From positions 234,647 to 298,646 of the forward strand of contig NZ_SOCT01000006.1 of the NCBI RefSeq assembly GCF_004364435.1: 64,000 bases of DNA, written 5' to 3'. Position numbers and translations under genes: made by a program. The DNA comes from Pseudomonas sp. LP_7_YM (GTDB taxonomy: Bacteria > Pseudomonadota > Gammaproteobacteria > Pseudomonadales > Pseudomonadaceae). Of the stretch, positions 37,505-46,618 are shown piece by piece. Below the pieces are notes generated by a model that saw only the letters and a list, made by a program, of their open reading frames with translations, had not been told where the DNA came from and made no database searches. Every line of letters begins with the position of its first letter. The stretch's first letter is position 1.

Positions 37505-38875
37505 TTGGATTTGTCGTCTGCTGCCTGGGTGTTCCATGACACTCGCTTGATCATCTGCTGCCTGATCGCCATCGCCACGATAATCGTGCTGATCAGCGTC
37601 ACCAGACTCCCGCCGTTTCTCTCGATTCTGGTGGGCACTTTCATTGCAGGGATAGGTGCGGGGTTGCCAGCGCAGGCAGTTGCAAAAGCGTTCAGCAAGG
37701 GTGCTGGCGGGATTCTCGGGGAGGCGGGGATCATCATCGCCCTGGGGGCGATGCTCGGCGCGCTGATGGCCGAATCGGGAGCGGCGGATCGCATTGCCTC
37801 GACATTGTTGGGGTTGGGCAAGGGCAAGGGCCTGCCGTGGGTCATGGCGCTGGTGGCTATGGTCATCGGCTTGCCGCTGTTCTTCGAAGTGGGCCTGGTG
37901 ATGATGGTGCCGATCATCTTCGTCATGGCACGCCAGTCCAATCAGCCACTGCTGAAAATCGCGATTCCGGCCCTTGCAGGCATGACGACCCTGCACGCCC
38001 TGATGCCTCCGCACCCCGGACCACTGATTGCGGTCAGTGCCCTGCACGCCGACCTGGGCCTGACGATGCTGTTGGGGCTGTGCATCGCGGTGCCGGCGGT
38101 GATTCTGGCCGGTCCCCTGTACGGCAACTGGCTGTCCAAACGGCTTCACATTGAAGAGCCGGCCGAGCTGGGCGAGCTGTTTTCGGCCAAACCCGACGTT
38201 GCACGTCAGCCGGGCTTCGGTGTCTCCCTGCTGATCATTCTGCTGCCGGTGATTCTGATGCTTGGCAGCACGCTGGCCAAAGTGGCGATGGCGCCGCAAA
38301 GCAACCTTGCATTGGCCCTGAAGTTTTTCGGCGAACCCCTGGTTGCACTGGGCATTGCGGTATTGGCGGCCACTGTCTGTCTGGGCTGGGCCAATGGCAT
38401 TTCCCGCGAGCATGTCGGCGCCACGTTGCGCAAAAGCCTGGCGCCGATTGCCGTGCTGCTATTGACCATTGGTGCTGGCGGCGGTCTGAAGCAGACGTTG
38501 CTGGACGCCGGTGTCAGCCAGACCATCAGCAAGGTGGCCGAAGGCGCGCACATGCCGTATCTGCTGCTGGCCTGGCTGATTGCCGTGGCGCTGCGTCAGG
38601 CGACCGGTTCGGCGACCGTGGCGACCACCACCACGGCGGGCATCCTGGCGCCGATGATGGCCGGCCTTGCGCCGGTCGAGGCATCTTTGGTGGCGCTGGT
38701 CATCGGTGCCGGCTCGGTGTTCTTCTGCCACGTCAACGATGCGGGCTTCTGGATGGTCCGCGAATATTTCGGCCTGCAACTCAAGCAGACGATCTGGGTG
38801 TGGTCGGTGTTGCAGACCATCGTTTCAGTGGTCGGGCTGATCGGCACGCTGCTGCTTTGGCACTGGCTGGTTTGA
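37505..38875 (+). CDS. gntP: GntP-family gluconate/hydroxyacid permease
   Basis: 456 residues, about 12-14 membrane segments. LFFEVGLVMMVPIIF, LMPPHPGP near 165, RQATGSATVATTTT near 365 and HVNDAGFW near 410 match the GntP symporter family. The start is placed at TTG 37505 because AAGGGG lies 7-13 bases upstream, giving LDLSSAAWVFHDTRL; ATG 37487 would place that site inside the gene. Gluconate is the usual substrate, but the neighbouring CoA-transferase block suggests 3-hydroxybutyrate as an alternative. Confidence 0.88.
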   Translation: MDLSSAAWVFHDTRLIICCLIAIATIIVLISVTRLPPFLSILVGTFIAGIGAGLPAQAVAKAFSKGAGGILGEAGIIIALGAMLGALMAESGAADRIASTLLGLGKGKGLPWVMALVAMVIGLPLFFEVGLVMMVPIIFVMARQSNQPLLKIAIPALAGMTTLHALMPPHPGPLIAVSALHADLGLTMLLGLCIAVPAVILAGPLYGNWLSKRLHIEEPAELGELFSAKPDVARQPGFGVSLLIILLPVILMLGSTLAKVAMAPQSNLALALKFFGEPLVALGIAVLAATVCLGWANGISREHVGATLRKSLAPIAVLLLTIGAGGGLKQTLLDAGVSQTISKVAEGAHMPYLLLAWLIAVALRQATGSATVATTTTAGILAPMMAGLAPVEASLVALVIGAGSVFFCHVNDAGFWMVREYFGLQLKQTIWVWSVLQTIVSVVGLIGTLLLWHWLV

Positions 38876-38899
38876 TCTGACTGCGGCTCAACATAGAAC

Positions 38900-38925
38900 C
38901 TGTGGAGCTTCTGTAGCTTCCACAG
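38900..38925 (+). terminator. Hairpin after gntP
   Basis: CTGTGGAGCT (38900-38909) pairs with AGCTTCCACAG (38915-38925) with one bulged base. It lies 25 bases after the stop. T-content after it is modest, so termination is probable rather than certain. Confidence 0.55.
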
Positions 38926-39060
38926 ATTCTGCGACGTGCGCGCGTAAAGCCGCGACTCTGTGCCAACTCGATAGCAACTATCAAGACGAGTGATTTTTGC
39001 TGGAAAGCCTCGGGGCGTAGCCTTGACTGCATTCCAGAAACGAGCCGGTTGGAGGCTCTC

Positions 39061-39336
39061 ATGAATCGTTTTCTTGCCCTTGCCCTGTCGCTGTCAGCCG
39101 TCGTGATGTCGGGCTGTGCGACGGACAATCATCCCGAATTGCGCCCCTACAGCGCTGAAGAAAGCCATCAGTTGGCCCTCGAAGACCTGAATCGTCGCGG
39201 TTTGTCCTACGACGAATTCCAGATCCGCAAACGGCAATTACTGACTCAGCCTCAGTTGCAGCAGGCCCATGCGTTCGATACCCATGGCGAAGTCGACGCC
39301 GACCTCAGCACGGCGTCCAAAGCGCGGCAGGGCTGA
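39061..39336 (+). CDS. Small lipoprotein of unknown function
   Basis: 91 residues with a lipoprotein signal peptide (MNRFLALALSLSAVVMSGC, cysteine 19). The mature part is polar and helical (EESHQLALEDLNRRGLSYDEFQIRKRQLL), without a known domain. GGAGG lies 7 bases before the ATG. It stands alone. Confidence 0.8.
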   Translation: MNRFLALALSLSAVVMSGCATDNHPELRPYSAEESHQLALEDLNRRGLSYDEFQIRKRQLLTQPQLQQAHAFDTHGEVDADLSTASKARQG

Positions 39337-39406
39337 GCGCTCTGCTTTCCCTGATCGTCATTGCGTCACTTGGCGCAGGCAGTCGGTTTATAAGCAGATA
39401 GTTGGG

Positions 39407-39988
39407 TTAAAGCGCCAGCTTCAAATGCCCGCCCGCTTCTTTATGCCGCGCGTTGGTGCGGTGTTGCAGGCCCAGCAGAAAGTGGTCCAGCCCGTCATGC
39501 AGCCGCTGTGTCAGCAGTTCGTCCAGCTCGCCGCCCAGTTCGTTGTCGCCATAGCTGATCTGACTGTCGATAGCGAAGACACCGTGCAGCACTTCCTGGC
39601 ATTTGAGCGCCGACAGCACCGGCTTGAGTGCGTAGTCGACCGCCAGCATATGCGCGATGCTACCGCCGGTAGCCAGCGGCAGGACCACCTTGCCGTGCAG
39701 GGAACGCTCCGGCAGCAGGTCCAGCAGGGTTTTCAGCGCACCGGAAAACGAAGCTTTGTACACCGGCGTGCCGATCAGCAGACCATCGGCGCGCGCCACC
39801 GCTTCGATGAAGGCCACCACCTGCGGGCTGTCAAAGCGTGCATACAGAAGGTCTTCGGCGTTGAAGTCCTGAATGCGTACCGTCCTGACATCTACGCCAC
39901 TGTCGGTAAGCCACTGCGCAGCGTGTTTGAGCACAACGCCGGAGCGCGATCGCGTGGAGGGACTGCCTGAAATTGAAACTACCAACAT
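39407..39988 (-). CDS. NAD(P)H-dependent FMN reductase, SsuE/MsuE-like
   Basis: 193 residues, flavodoxin-like fold. GSPSTRSRS near 8-16 binds the FMN phosphate; FDSPQVVAFIEAVARADGLLIGTPVYKASFSGALK and LPLATGGSIAHMLAVDYALKPVL are strongly SsuE-like. Such reductases supply reduced flavin to alkanesulfonate monooxygenases. No ssuA, ssuD or msu gene is next to it, so the partner oxygenase must be elsewhere. Confidence 0.85.
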   Translation of the reverse strand: MLVVSISGSPSTRSRSGVVLKHAAQWLTDSGVDVRTVRIQDFNAEDLLYARFDSPQVVAFIEAVARADGLLIGTPVYKASFSGALKTLLDLLPERSLHGKVVLPLATGGSIAHMLAVDYALKPVLSALKCQEVLHGVFAIDSQISYGDNELGGELDELLTQRLHDGLDHFLLGLQHRTNARHKEAGGHLKLAL

Positions 39989-40351
39989 GTGTGATTCCTT
40001 GGGGTCGGTCACCCGGGATGCCAATAGCACCCCGCAGGTCGCGCGCAACGCGAAATTGAATGGGCGGATAGACCCTGTGACACCTTCAAAGCAGCATGCG
40101 TGCCAGCGGCGTCGATGACGCTGGCGCTCAATGATTCCGGGCGCAGGGACGCGACATCCACATAAAAGCCGCCCACGTGGGGGCGACAAAATCTCTCTCT
40201 GCTGTTGATTTGCTGTTGCCGGGCAAACAGTTGTTTGCATCGAACGTGCTGAATTCAGCCTGCACAGAGGTTGCGTGAAGCACGGTGCTTTTCCGGTGCG
40301 CTTGTCGAAGGCGACACCGTGCGGCTGACAGGTTGAAGTCAGGTTGCGGAC
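39989..40351. other. Intergenic region, nothing recognised
   Basis: About 360 bases between the FMN reductase and the end of the EPS operon. No gene, riboswitch or repeat was recognised. It should hold the FMN reductase promoter. Confidence 0.3.
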
Positions 40352-40385
40352 AAAAAAAATCCCCGCAGGCAACACCCGCGAGGAT
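40352..40385 (-). terminator. Rho-independent terminator at the end of the EPS locus
   Basis: On the minus strand ATCCTCGC pairs with GCGGGGAT (one G-T pair) across an 11-base loop and is followed by eight T (A-run at 40352-40359). It lies 45 bases after the wza-like stop. Confidence 0.9.
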
Positions 40386-40429
40386 CTCAATTTTCACGCT
40401 TGCTTCTAATTCACCGCTCAACGCGGCTA

Positions 40430-41512
40430 TCAGTGCCTGAACATCGCGCCGGTCTGGACGATATTGTTCGACCCCAGCAACTGGCTCACATAACGGCTCC
40501 AGCGGGTGATATTGGCAGGGCCGACATACACCACGTCTTGCGCGGCCAGCTCGAACCCCTTGGCCAGCACATAGGCGGTCGGCTTCTTGGCGTTGAGGTG
40601 GTACACGGTGGCCGAGTGCGTCGCATCCTCTGCGCGAATCACATACACCGCCTCGCCATCAGCCGCTTCGGGGTTCAGGCCGCCAGACGTGCCGAGCGCT
40701 TCGAGCAGGGTCACGCTGGTGGTGCTGAACGAGATCACCTGCGGATTGAGCACTTCACCCAGCACATAGATCTTGTTTTTCGAATTGCTGTTGAGGTGCA
40801 GGTAATCGCCGTCCTTGAGGAAAATCCTGCTCAGTTGCGAGTCCTTGCGATTGAGCGAGTCGACATCGATCACGTAATCCTTGCCGTCACGGCGCAGGGT
40901 CAACCCGGCGAGGTTGGCGTCGCTCAGGTCCAGCCCCGCAGTGCTGATGGCCTGAACCAGGCTCAGCGCAATGTTGGTGATCGGCTGCGGCCCAGGCGCC
41001 TTGAATGCACCGGACAGCAGGATGCGCTGGCTGTTGTAACGCAGCACTTTGACGTCGACCTTGACCTCGGTGTATTGCGGCAGCAAGCCCATGCGCAGTT
41101 GTTCGCGAATCTGCGAAACGGTTTTGCCACCGGCTTGAATACGACCGACATACGGGAAGAACACCGTACCGTCGTTCAACACTTCGCGGCTGTTGGCGTC
41201 CAGTTGCTCCTGGGAGCCCGGCGCGGTCAGCTCAGGGTGTTCGAAAACCGTGACGAGCAAGGCGTCGCCCGGTCCGACCACGTATTCAGGGGTCTTGTAA
41301 TTCAACAGCTCAGGCGGCAGCGGTTTGGCTTGGGAGGCGGCGGTCCTTTGTTGCTGTGCCAAGGTGGCCGGGGTGATATTGACCAGCGTAACGGCCGGGC
41401 CGTCAGGGTCCTTGTCAGTGACATCGCTCAACGACATGTATTGACCGGGAGCGAATGCGCAGCCTTGCAAAACCATACTGGAAAGCAGCACTGCCGCTAA
41501 CGTTACTTTCAT
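40430..41512 (-). CDS. wza: Outer-membrane polysaccharide export lipoprotein (Wza/GumB type)
   Basis: 360 residues with a lipoprotein signal peptide (VLQGC, cysteine 18). The Poly_export domain begins YVVGPGDALLVTVFEHPEL near 76, and SLBB-like repeats follow (ILLSGAFKAPG; IYVLGEVLNPQ). It forms the outer-membrane pore that exports the polymer together with the Wzc co-polymerase. It is the last gene of the EPS locus, 163 bases after the transferase gene. Confidence 0.9.
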   Translation of the reverse strand: MKVTLAAVLLSSMVLQGCAFAPGQYMSLSDVTDKDPDGPAVTLVNITPATLAQQQRTAASQAKPLPPELLNYKTPEYVVGPGDALLVTVFEHPELTAPGSQEQLDANSREVLNDGTVFFPYVGRIQAGGKTVSQIREQLRMGLLPQYTEVKVDVKVLRYNSQRILLSGAFKAPGPQPITNIALSLVQAISTAGLDLSDANLAGLTLRRDGKDYVIDVDSLNRKDSQLSRIFLKDGDYLHLNSNSKNKIYVLGEVLNPQVISFSTTSVTLLEALGTSGGLNPEAADGEAVYVIRAEDATHSATVYHLNAKKPTAYVLAKGFELAAQDVVYVGPANITRWSRYVSQLLGSNNIVQTGAMFRH

Positions 41513-41675
41513 ATGAATGTTCTCTCTAATCCTGAATGGTGCGTACTGGCACCGCAGTGATGACCTGGCTTGCCTTGCTCACACCGAACATCGGATCGTT
41601 TTCTTTCCTTCACCAAGCACCTCCCGCCGCGCCCGTCGGCTGCGGCCAAACCGTTTTGTATTGGCAGTTGTTCTC

Positions 41676-43088
41676 TCAAAACGCGTTCTTGTTGACGAAA
41701 CCCTTGAGCAGGGTCAGCAGGATGATTTTCAAGTCCAGCCACAACGACCAGTGCTCGATGTACTGCAGGTCGAATTCGACGCGTTTCTGCATCTTGTCCA
41801 GCGTGTCGGTCTCGCCGCGCCAGCCGTTGATCTGCGCCCAGCCGGTGATGCCCGGCTTGACCTTGTGCCGCAGCATGTAGCCCGACACTTGCTTTCTGTA
41901 CTGCTCGTTGTGTGCCACGGCGTGGGGGCGCGGGCCGACGATCGACATCTCGCCGCGCAGCACGTTGAAAAACTGCGGCAACTCGTCCAGTGATGTGCGG
42001 CGCAGAAAGGCGCCCAAAGGCGTGATCCGGCTGTCGTTGCGCGTTGCCTGGGTCACCACGTCGCCGTTTTCCTGAACGCTCATGCTGCGGAACTTCCAGA
42101 CCATGATCGGTCGCCCGTCCAGCCCGTAACGACGCTGGCGAAACAGCACCGGGCCTGGCGACGTGAGTTTGATCGCCAAGGCGATCAGCAGCAGGGGCAG
42201 GGCGATCATGCCGAGGATCAGGCTCGACAGGACGATGTCCTCGAGGCGCTTGACCATGCTCCAGGCGCCATCCATGGGCGAGTCGAAAATACTGATGCTC
42301 GGCAGGCCGTTGATGCTTTCGCTGCGCGCGTGCAACAGCTCGAACATGAACACGTCCGGGATCACATACACCGACGCGGTGGTGTCGCTGAGCCCTGTGA
42401 TCAACTCCTGCAATCGCGCCTGGGCATCCAGCGTCAGGGTGATGTAAATCTTGTCCAGCTTGCCATTGCGAGCGTCGACGATCAGTTGGTCCAGATCGCC
42501 CAGCACCGCAATGCGCCGCCCGATCTGCGCCAGATCCATCTGTTCGGGCGTTTCGTCATAAAAGCCCAGCACCTCCAGGCCCATCCACGGCGCGCTCTCG
42601 ATCGACATCGCCAGACGCTCGCCGCAATGACCGGTGCCGACAATCGCCACACGGCGGGTGTTGAACCCGCGGCTGCGCAGGGTGTGCAGCAGGCTGCGAA
42701 TGGCCAGGCGGTAGCCGCACAGCGCAAGCAGGGTTGAAACGAACCAGGCCATCTGACCGTTGTTGGCCAGGTTATCCGGGTGCAGCAGCAGGTAGTCGAC
42801 GCACAGCAGCAGGACGAAGGTCAGTCCCCAGTAGTTGGCCACCTTCAGCAGTTCGCGCACGATGCGCTCCCCGCGCCATGAACCGTAGAGCTGGTGATAT
42901 TCGGCAAGCCAGTGGAAGGCTACCACTGCCAGCAGGGTCTGCATCCAGCCCGCAGTATCCATCGGTGTGCCAGACAGCCTGTTGATGCTGTTGTCGGCGA
43001 TGACGATGACGGCCAGATCCAGCAAACGATGGGCGACCGACAGGGATGATTGATGAGCATGCAGGATGCCGCGAAGGGGTGTGCTCAT
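41676..43088 (-). CDS. Undecaprenyl-phosphate glucose (hexose) phosphotransferase, WcaJ/PslA type
   Basis: 470 residues. Four N-terminal membrane segments, a CoA-binding-like domain (VAIVGTGHCGERLA near 165) and a fifth membrane segment near 285 precede the catalytic bacterial sugar transferase domain. That domain has KFRSMSV, RRTSLDELPQFFNVLRGEMS and KPGITGWAQINGWRG. It puts the first sugar-1-phosphate on undecaprenyl phosphate and so starts each repeat unit. Probably glucose or galactose, by family. Confidence 0.9.
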   Translation of the reverse strand: MSTPLRGILHAHQSSLSVAHRLLDLAVIVIADNSINRLSGTPMDTAGWMQTLLAVVAFHWLAEYHQLYGSWRGERIVRELLKVANYWGLTFVLLLCVDYLLLHPDNLANNGQMAWFVSTLLALCGYRLAIRSLLHTLRSRGFNTRRVAIVGTGHCGERLAMSIESAPWMGLEVLGFYDETPEQMDLAQIGRRIAVLGDLDQLIVDARNGKLDKIYITLTLDAQARLQELITGLSDTTASVYVIPDVFMFELLHARSESINGLPSISIFDSPMDGAWSMVKRLEDIVLSSLILGMIALPLLLIALAIKLTSPGPVLFRQRRYGLDGRPIMVWKFRSMSVQENGDVVTQATRNDSRITPLGAFLRRTSLDELPQFFNVLRGEMSIVGPRPHAVAHNEQYRKQVSGYMLRHKVKPGITGWAQINGWRGETDTLDKMQKRVEFDLQYIEHWSLWLDLKIILLTLLKGFVNKNAF

Positions 43089-43101
43089 GGGCTGTGCTCG
43101 C

Positions 43102-44340
43102 TCAGACTGATTTGATCGGAACAACACGGGCGCTCAGATCGCCAGGAACCAGGCTTGGAACGACCTGCGCCGGGGTGACCTGAGCCGCCCGGTATTGCGT
43201 GGTTTGACGGGCCTGACGCGAGGTGCTCAGGCGCAGGTCGACGAATTGGCGTATTTCCCGTTCGAAGCGCGCCTCACTGAAGCGCTCGGCATTGGCGCGG
43301 CAGGCCTGCGCGGTGATGCGCCCGCCCGATGCCTCGAACGCTTCGACGGCCTCGATCAGCGACGCCGCGTTTTGCTCGGGGTAAAACACCCCGGTCGGGT
43401 GCGGATGGTCCAGGCCGCACACCGTTTCCAGCACGCCACCCTTGCCGAAGGCGATCACCGGCGTGCCACAGGCCTGCGCCTCGACGGGGCTGATGCCGAA
43501 ATCTTCCTCAGCGGCGAACACGAACGCCCTGGCGTTGCGCATGTGCTCCTGCAGCACCGAAAACGGCTGGAAACCCAGCACAGTGACATTGGGCGCGTTG
43601 GCGGCAACGGCCTTGGCTTTGTCCATTTCCGGGCCGTCGCCGACCACCACCAGGCGCTTGTCCGGCATGGCGGCGAACGCTTGGATGATCATCGGCATGC
43701 GCTTGTACGGCACCATGCGCGATGCGGTGAAGTAGTAGTCCTGCTTGTGTTCCTGAAGGGTGAAGCCCCGAGTGTCCACCGGCGGGTAGATCACCGTTGA
43801 TTCGCGACGGTACGACTTGGTGATCCGCGCGCCGATAAAGTGCGAGTTGGCGATGAAATCATCGACCCCGGCGGCCGTGCGCTGATCCCACATGCGCATG
43901 TAGTGCAGAATCATCCGCGCCACTTTGCCTTTGAGGCCGCTGCTCATGTTGGCTTCTTTCAGATACTGGTGCTGCAGGTCCCAGGCATAACGGATCGGCG
44001 AGTGCACGTAGCTGACATGCAACTGATCGGGGCCGCACAGCACGCCCTTGGCCACTGCGTGGCTGCTGCTGATGATCAGCTCGTAGCCGGACAGGTCCAG
44101 TTGCTCGATGGCCATGGGCATCAGCGGCAGGTAGCGCTGGTATTTGGTGCGGGCCTTGGGCAAACGCTGAATGAAGGTGGTGGTTGCCACTTTGCCGCCC
44201 AGCTGCGCGCGGTCCTCATCACTGAGAAAGTCGATGACGGAAAACAGGTCTGCCTCGGGCCAGATCTTGACCAGCGATGCCAAAACCCTTTCGGCACCGG
44301 CGTACGTCACCAGCCAGTCGTGGACAATTGCAATTTTCAT
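43102..44340 (-). CDS. Glycosyltransferase family 4
   Basis: 412 residues, GT-B fold. MKIAIVHDWLVTYAGAERVL is a common start for mannosyl- and related GT4 enzymes. The donor-binding region has VGDGPEM near 263 and the EEDFGISPVEAQACGTPVIAF motif near 312-332. The start at 44340 avoids a 48-residue unconserved leader. A C-terminal tail of about 40 residues, rich in Gln, Ala and Val, is extra. It adds one sugar of the repeat unit on the cytoplasmic side. Confidence 0.88.
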   Translation of the reverse strand: MKIAIVHDWLVTYAGAERVLASLVKIWPEADLFSVIDFLSDEDRAQLGGKVATTTFIQRLPKARTKYQRYLPLMPMAIEQLDLSGYELIISSSHAVAKGVLCGPDQLHVSYVHSPIRYAWDLQHQYLKEANMSSGLKGKVARMILHYMRMWDQRTAAGVDDFIANSHFIGARITKSYRRESTVIYPPVDTRGFTLQEHKQDYYFTASRMVPYKRMPMIIQAFAAMPDKRLVVVGDGPEMDKAKAVAANAPNVTVLGFQPFSVLQEHMRNARAFVFAAEEDFGISPVEAQACGTPVIAFGKGGVLETVCGLDHPHPTGVFYPEQNAASLIEAVEAFEASGGRITAQACRANAERFSEARFEREIRQFVDLRLSTSRQARQTTQYRAAQVTPAQVVPSLVPGDLSARVVPIKSV

Positions 44341-44431
44341 TGGAGTTCTCTGCAGACGACTCAAGGGCCGGCACGTAAAAAGACGTTCGCGAGGGGGGCG
44401 CTTGAGTGGTTGTTGTGACGCAGACAGGACG

Positions 44432-45487
44432 TCAGACGCTGATGGTTTGCGCCTTGGCCTTGCGATTATTGAGACGTTTGCCAAGTTGGATGAAGGGCGA
44501 CTCTATGCAGCGGAAGCACAGATCAGCGGCGCCCAGGGTCAGCAGGGTAGCCAACAGCGCGACACTCAGCGGCGCGGCTCCATTGCCTTCCGGAACACAT
44601 GCCCCCAGCACATGTTCTGCGAGCATCAACATGGAAGGGTGCAGCAGGTACAGCGAGTAACTCACCGCCCCCAGCCACACCAGCACCGGATGGTTCAGGC
44701 GCAGACTGCGGGTCAGCAGCAGAAAGCTGCCGATGGCCAGCGTGTAGGTGAAGCAATAGCGGCCCCAGGTTTCCCCGGTGCCCATGTCCTTGCTGTACGC
44801 CATGATCAGCGTTGGTGGCAGGATCAAGACGAATGCAATCAGCAGGGTGCTCAGATTTCGGGTCAGTTCCTTGCTGTGTTCGGCCAGCAGCCATTGACGC
44901 CAGATCGAGCCGAAGAACATCAGTGACAACGCCAGCGGCAAGGCCACCGGCAACTTGCGCTCGCTCACCGCACGAACCACGCCCATGGCCAGCGCCAGCA
45001 GCAGACACCCCAGCGAACAGCGGGCGCGCACGGTCTGGTCGTAGAGCTTGCCGCCGAGGAACAGCGCCAGGCACAGACCGTAAAACACCAGTTCGATGAA
45101 CAGCGTCCAGTACAGACCGATCACATCGTCAAAGCCCAGTGCCGCCTGCACCATGGTGAGGTTGGCGACGATCTGTGCCAGCGATGGCAGCGGCGCCCCG
45201 GTGAGTTTGAGCATGATCACGAAAATCAGCAGTGACACCCAATAGGCCGGGTACAGACGCATGAGGCGCGAAATCAAAAACCTGCGCGCGCCCTCAGGGC
45301 CGGGCTTGAGGCTGTAGGGAATCACTACGCCGCTGATCATGAAAAACCACAGCACCCCCAGCTTGCCCGGGTCGATCAAGTAATCGAAAACCCAGACATG
45401 ACCGATGAGCGGCGCATACAGGTGAGTGAACACCACCATCAATGCAGCAATGCCGCGCAATGCGTCGAGATAGGCAAGACGTTTCAT
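44432..45487 (-). CDS. Acyltransferase 3 family membrane protein (OafA/ExoZ type)
   Basis: 351 residues with about 10 membrane segments. It opens with YLDALRGIAALMVVFTHLY, with the catalytic His of the acyltransferase 3 family, followed by FFMISGVVIPYS. It probably O-acetylates (or otherwise acylates) the EPS repeat unit at the membrane. The start at 45487 has GAGG seven bases upstream; ATG 45493 is too close to that site. Ten bases separate it from the preceding GT4 gene. Confidence 0.88.
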   Translation of the reverse strand: MKRLAYLDALRGIAALMVVFTHLYAPLIGHVWVFDYLIDPGKLGVLWFFMISGVVIPYSLKPGPEGARRFLISRLMRLYPAYWVSLLIFVIMLKLTGAPLPSLAQIVANLTMVQAALGFDDVIGLYWTLFIELVFYGLCLALFLGGKLYDQTVRARCSLGCLLLALAMGVVRAVSERKLPVALPLALSLMFFGSIWRQWLLAEHSKELTRNLSTLLIAFVLILPPTLIMAYSKDMGTGETWGRYCFTYTLAIGSFLLLTRSLRLNHPVLVWLGAVSYSLYLLHPSMLMLAEHVLGACVPEGNGAAPLSVALLATLLTLGAADLCFRCIESPFIQLGKRLNNRKAKAQTISV

Positions 45488-45496
45488 GACCATGCC

Positions 45497-46618
45497 TCAA
45501 AGCTTGCTGGAAGATTCGCGGCGCAGCGTGTCGTTGCCGGTGCTGGCGCGGCGATCCCTGGACGGGTTGAGCAGGGTGTCGATACGTTGTGAAATGCGGC
45601 GCGCCGACTCATCCCAGGAAAACCGCGCCACGTTGTTCAAGCCTCGCCGGCGCAATGACTGGCGCAGGGGCAGATCCACGAGAATGCGTTCCATGGCGGC
45701 TGCCATATGCGTGACGTCCATGGGGTCGAAATACAGAGCGCTGGCCTGCAGCACTTCCGGAATTGACGCCGCGTTCGCCGCCAGCACCGGGCAGCCACAG
45801 GCTTGCGCCTCCAGCGGAGGAATGCCGAAGCCTTCGTACAACGAGGGAAAGACAAATGCCGTTGCCCCCTGGTACTGCTCGATCAGTTGCTCATCGCTCA
45901 GGCGCCCCAGAAACCGGATGCGTCGGTCGCCACTGGCCAGGCGTTGCAGTTTGTCGTCGGCAAATATGTCGCTGGCCCCGCCGACAATGTGCAATTGCAG
46001 GTCATCCTGATTGGGCAGCAGCACAAACGCCTGAATCATTCGGCTGAAGTTCTTGTGCGCGCTGGGCGATGACACTGCCAGCAGGTACTCGGTTTGATCC
46101 TTGAGCGGCGGGCCGGGTTGAAAGGCCCCGCTCACGGCATTGGGCACGACGAAAATCTTCTTCTCGGGGTAGTTGTAGAACTGCGAAATCTCGCCTTTGG
46201 AAAAGTTGCTGACGGTCAGCAGCGCCTTGATACGCGAAAGCATGATGGGGGTCATGGTCCGGTACAGCAGGCGAAACGCCCAGGTGTAACTCTCCGGGTG
46301 GCGCACGTAGGTGACGTCGTGGTGAGTCGCGATCTGATTGCGGTAAAACAGCGGGGCCGTGCTGCACAGGGAAATCAGCAGCGGGTTGTTGTGAGCCCGC
46401 AGGTATGCAGGCAGGTCCAGTTGTTCCCATAGATGGCCGCTGTGGCGACCGATGCACCGGACGTCCAGCGCACTGGCCGTGTCGTGCATCTTGATGTTGT
46501 GGGGCGCGACAAATACCAGATCGTCACGCAGTTGCTTGAGCGCCAGGCAGGTCTGTTCTGCGAAGCGTTGAACGCCACGCAGTTCCTGAGTCAGAAAACG
46601 TGCATTGATCACGATCAT
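45497..46618 (-). CDS. Glycosyltransferase family 4
   Basis: 373 residues, GT-B fold. MIVINARFLTQELRGVQRFAEQ at the N-terminus and VSSPSAHKNFSRMIQAF near 190 are followed by FPSLYEGFGIPPLEAQACGCPVLAAN near 275-300. This pattern is shared with WbdA/MtfB-like and PslI-like mannosyltransferases. The start at 46618 removes a 29-residue unconserved leader. Donor and linkage cannot be told from sequence. Confidence 0.88.
   Translation of the reverse strand: MIVINARFLTQELRGVQRFAEQTCLALKQLRDDLVFVAPHNIKMHDTASALDVRCIGRHSGHLWEQLDLPAYLRAHNNPLLISLCSTAPLFYRNQIATHHDVTYVRHPESYTWAFRLLYRTMTPIMLSRIKALLTVSNFSKGEISQFYNYPEKKIFVVPNAVSGAFQPGPPLKDQTEYLLAVSSPSAHKNFSRMIQAFVLLPNQDDLQLHIVGGASDIFADDKLQRLASGDRRIRFLGRLSDEQLIEQYQGATAFVFPSLYEGFGIPPLEAQACGCPVLAANAASIPEVLQASALYFDPMDVTHMAAAMERILVDLPLRQSLRRRGLNNVARFSWDESARRISQRIDTLLNPSRDRRASTGNDTLRRESSSKL

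Noticed and set aside
37205..38413. Long minus-strand open frame opposite the gntP-like gene
   Set aside because: It is the antisense shadow of a clear membrane transporter. Its translation is rich in His, Gln and Arg, as expected for reversed high-GC codons, with no motif.
42708..42715. GGCGGTAG (ops core) inside the WcaJ-type gene
   Set aside because: It lies on the strand opposite to EPS transcription and inside coding sequence. Similar chance matches occur near 16714, 39660 and 63379.
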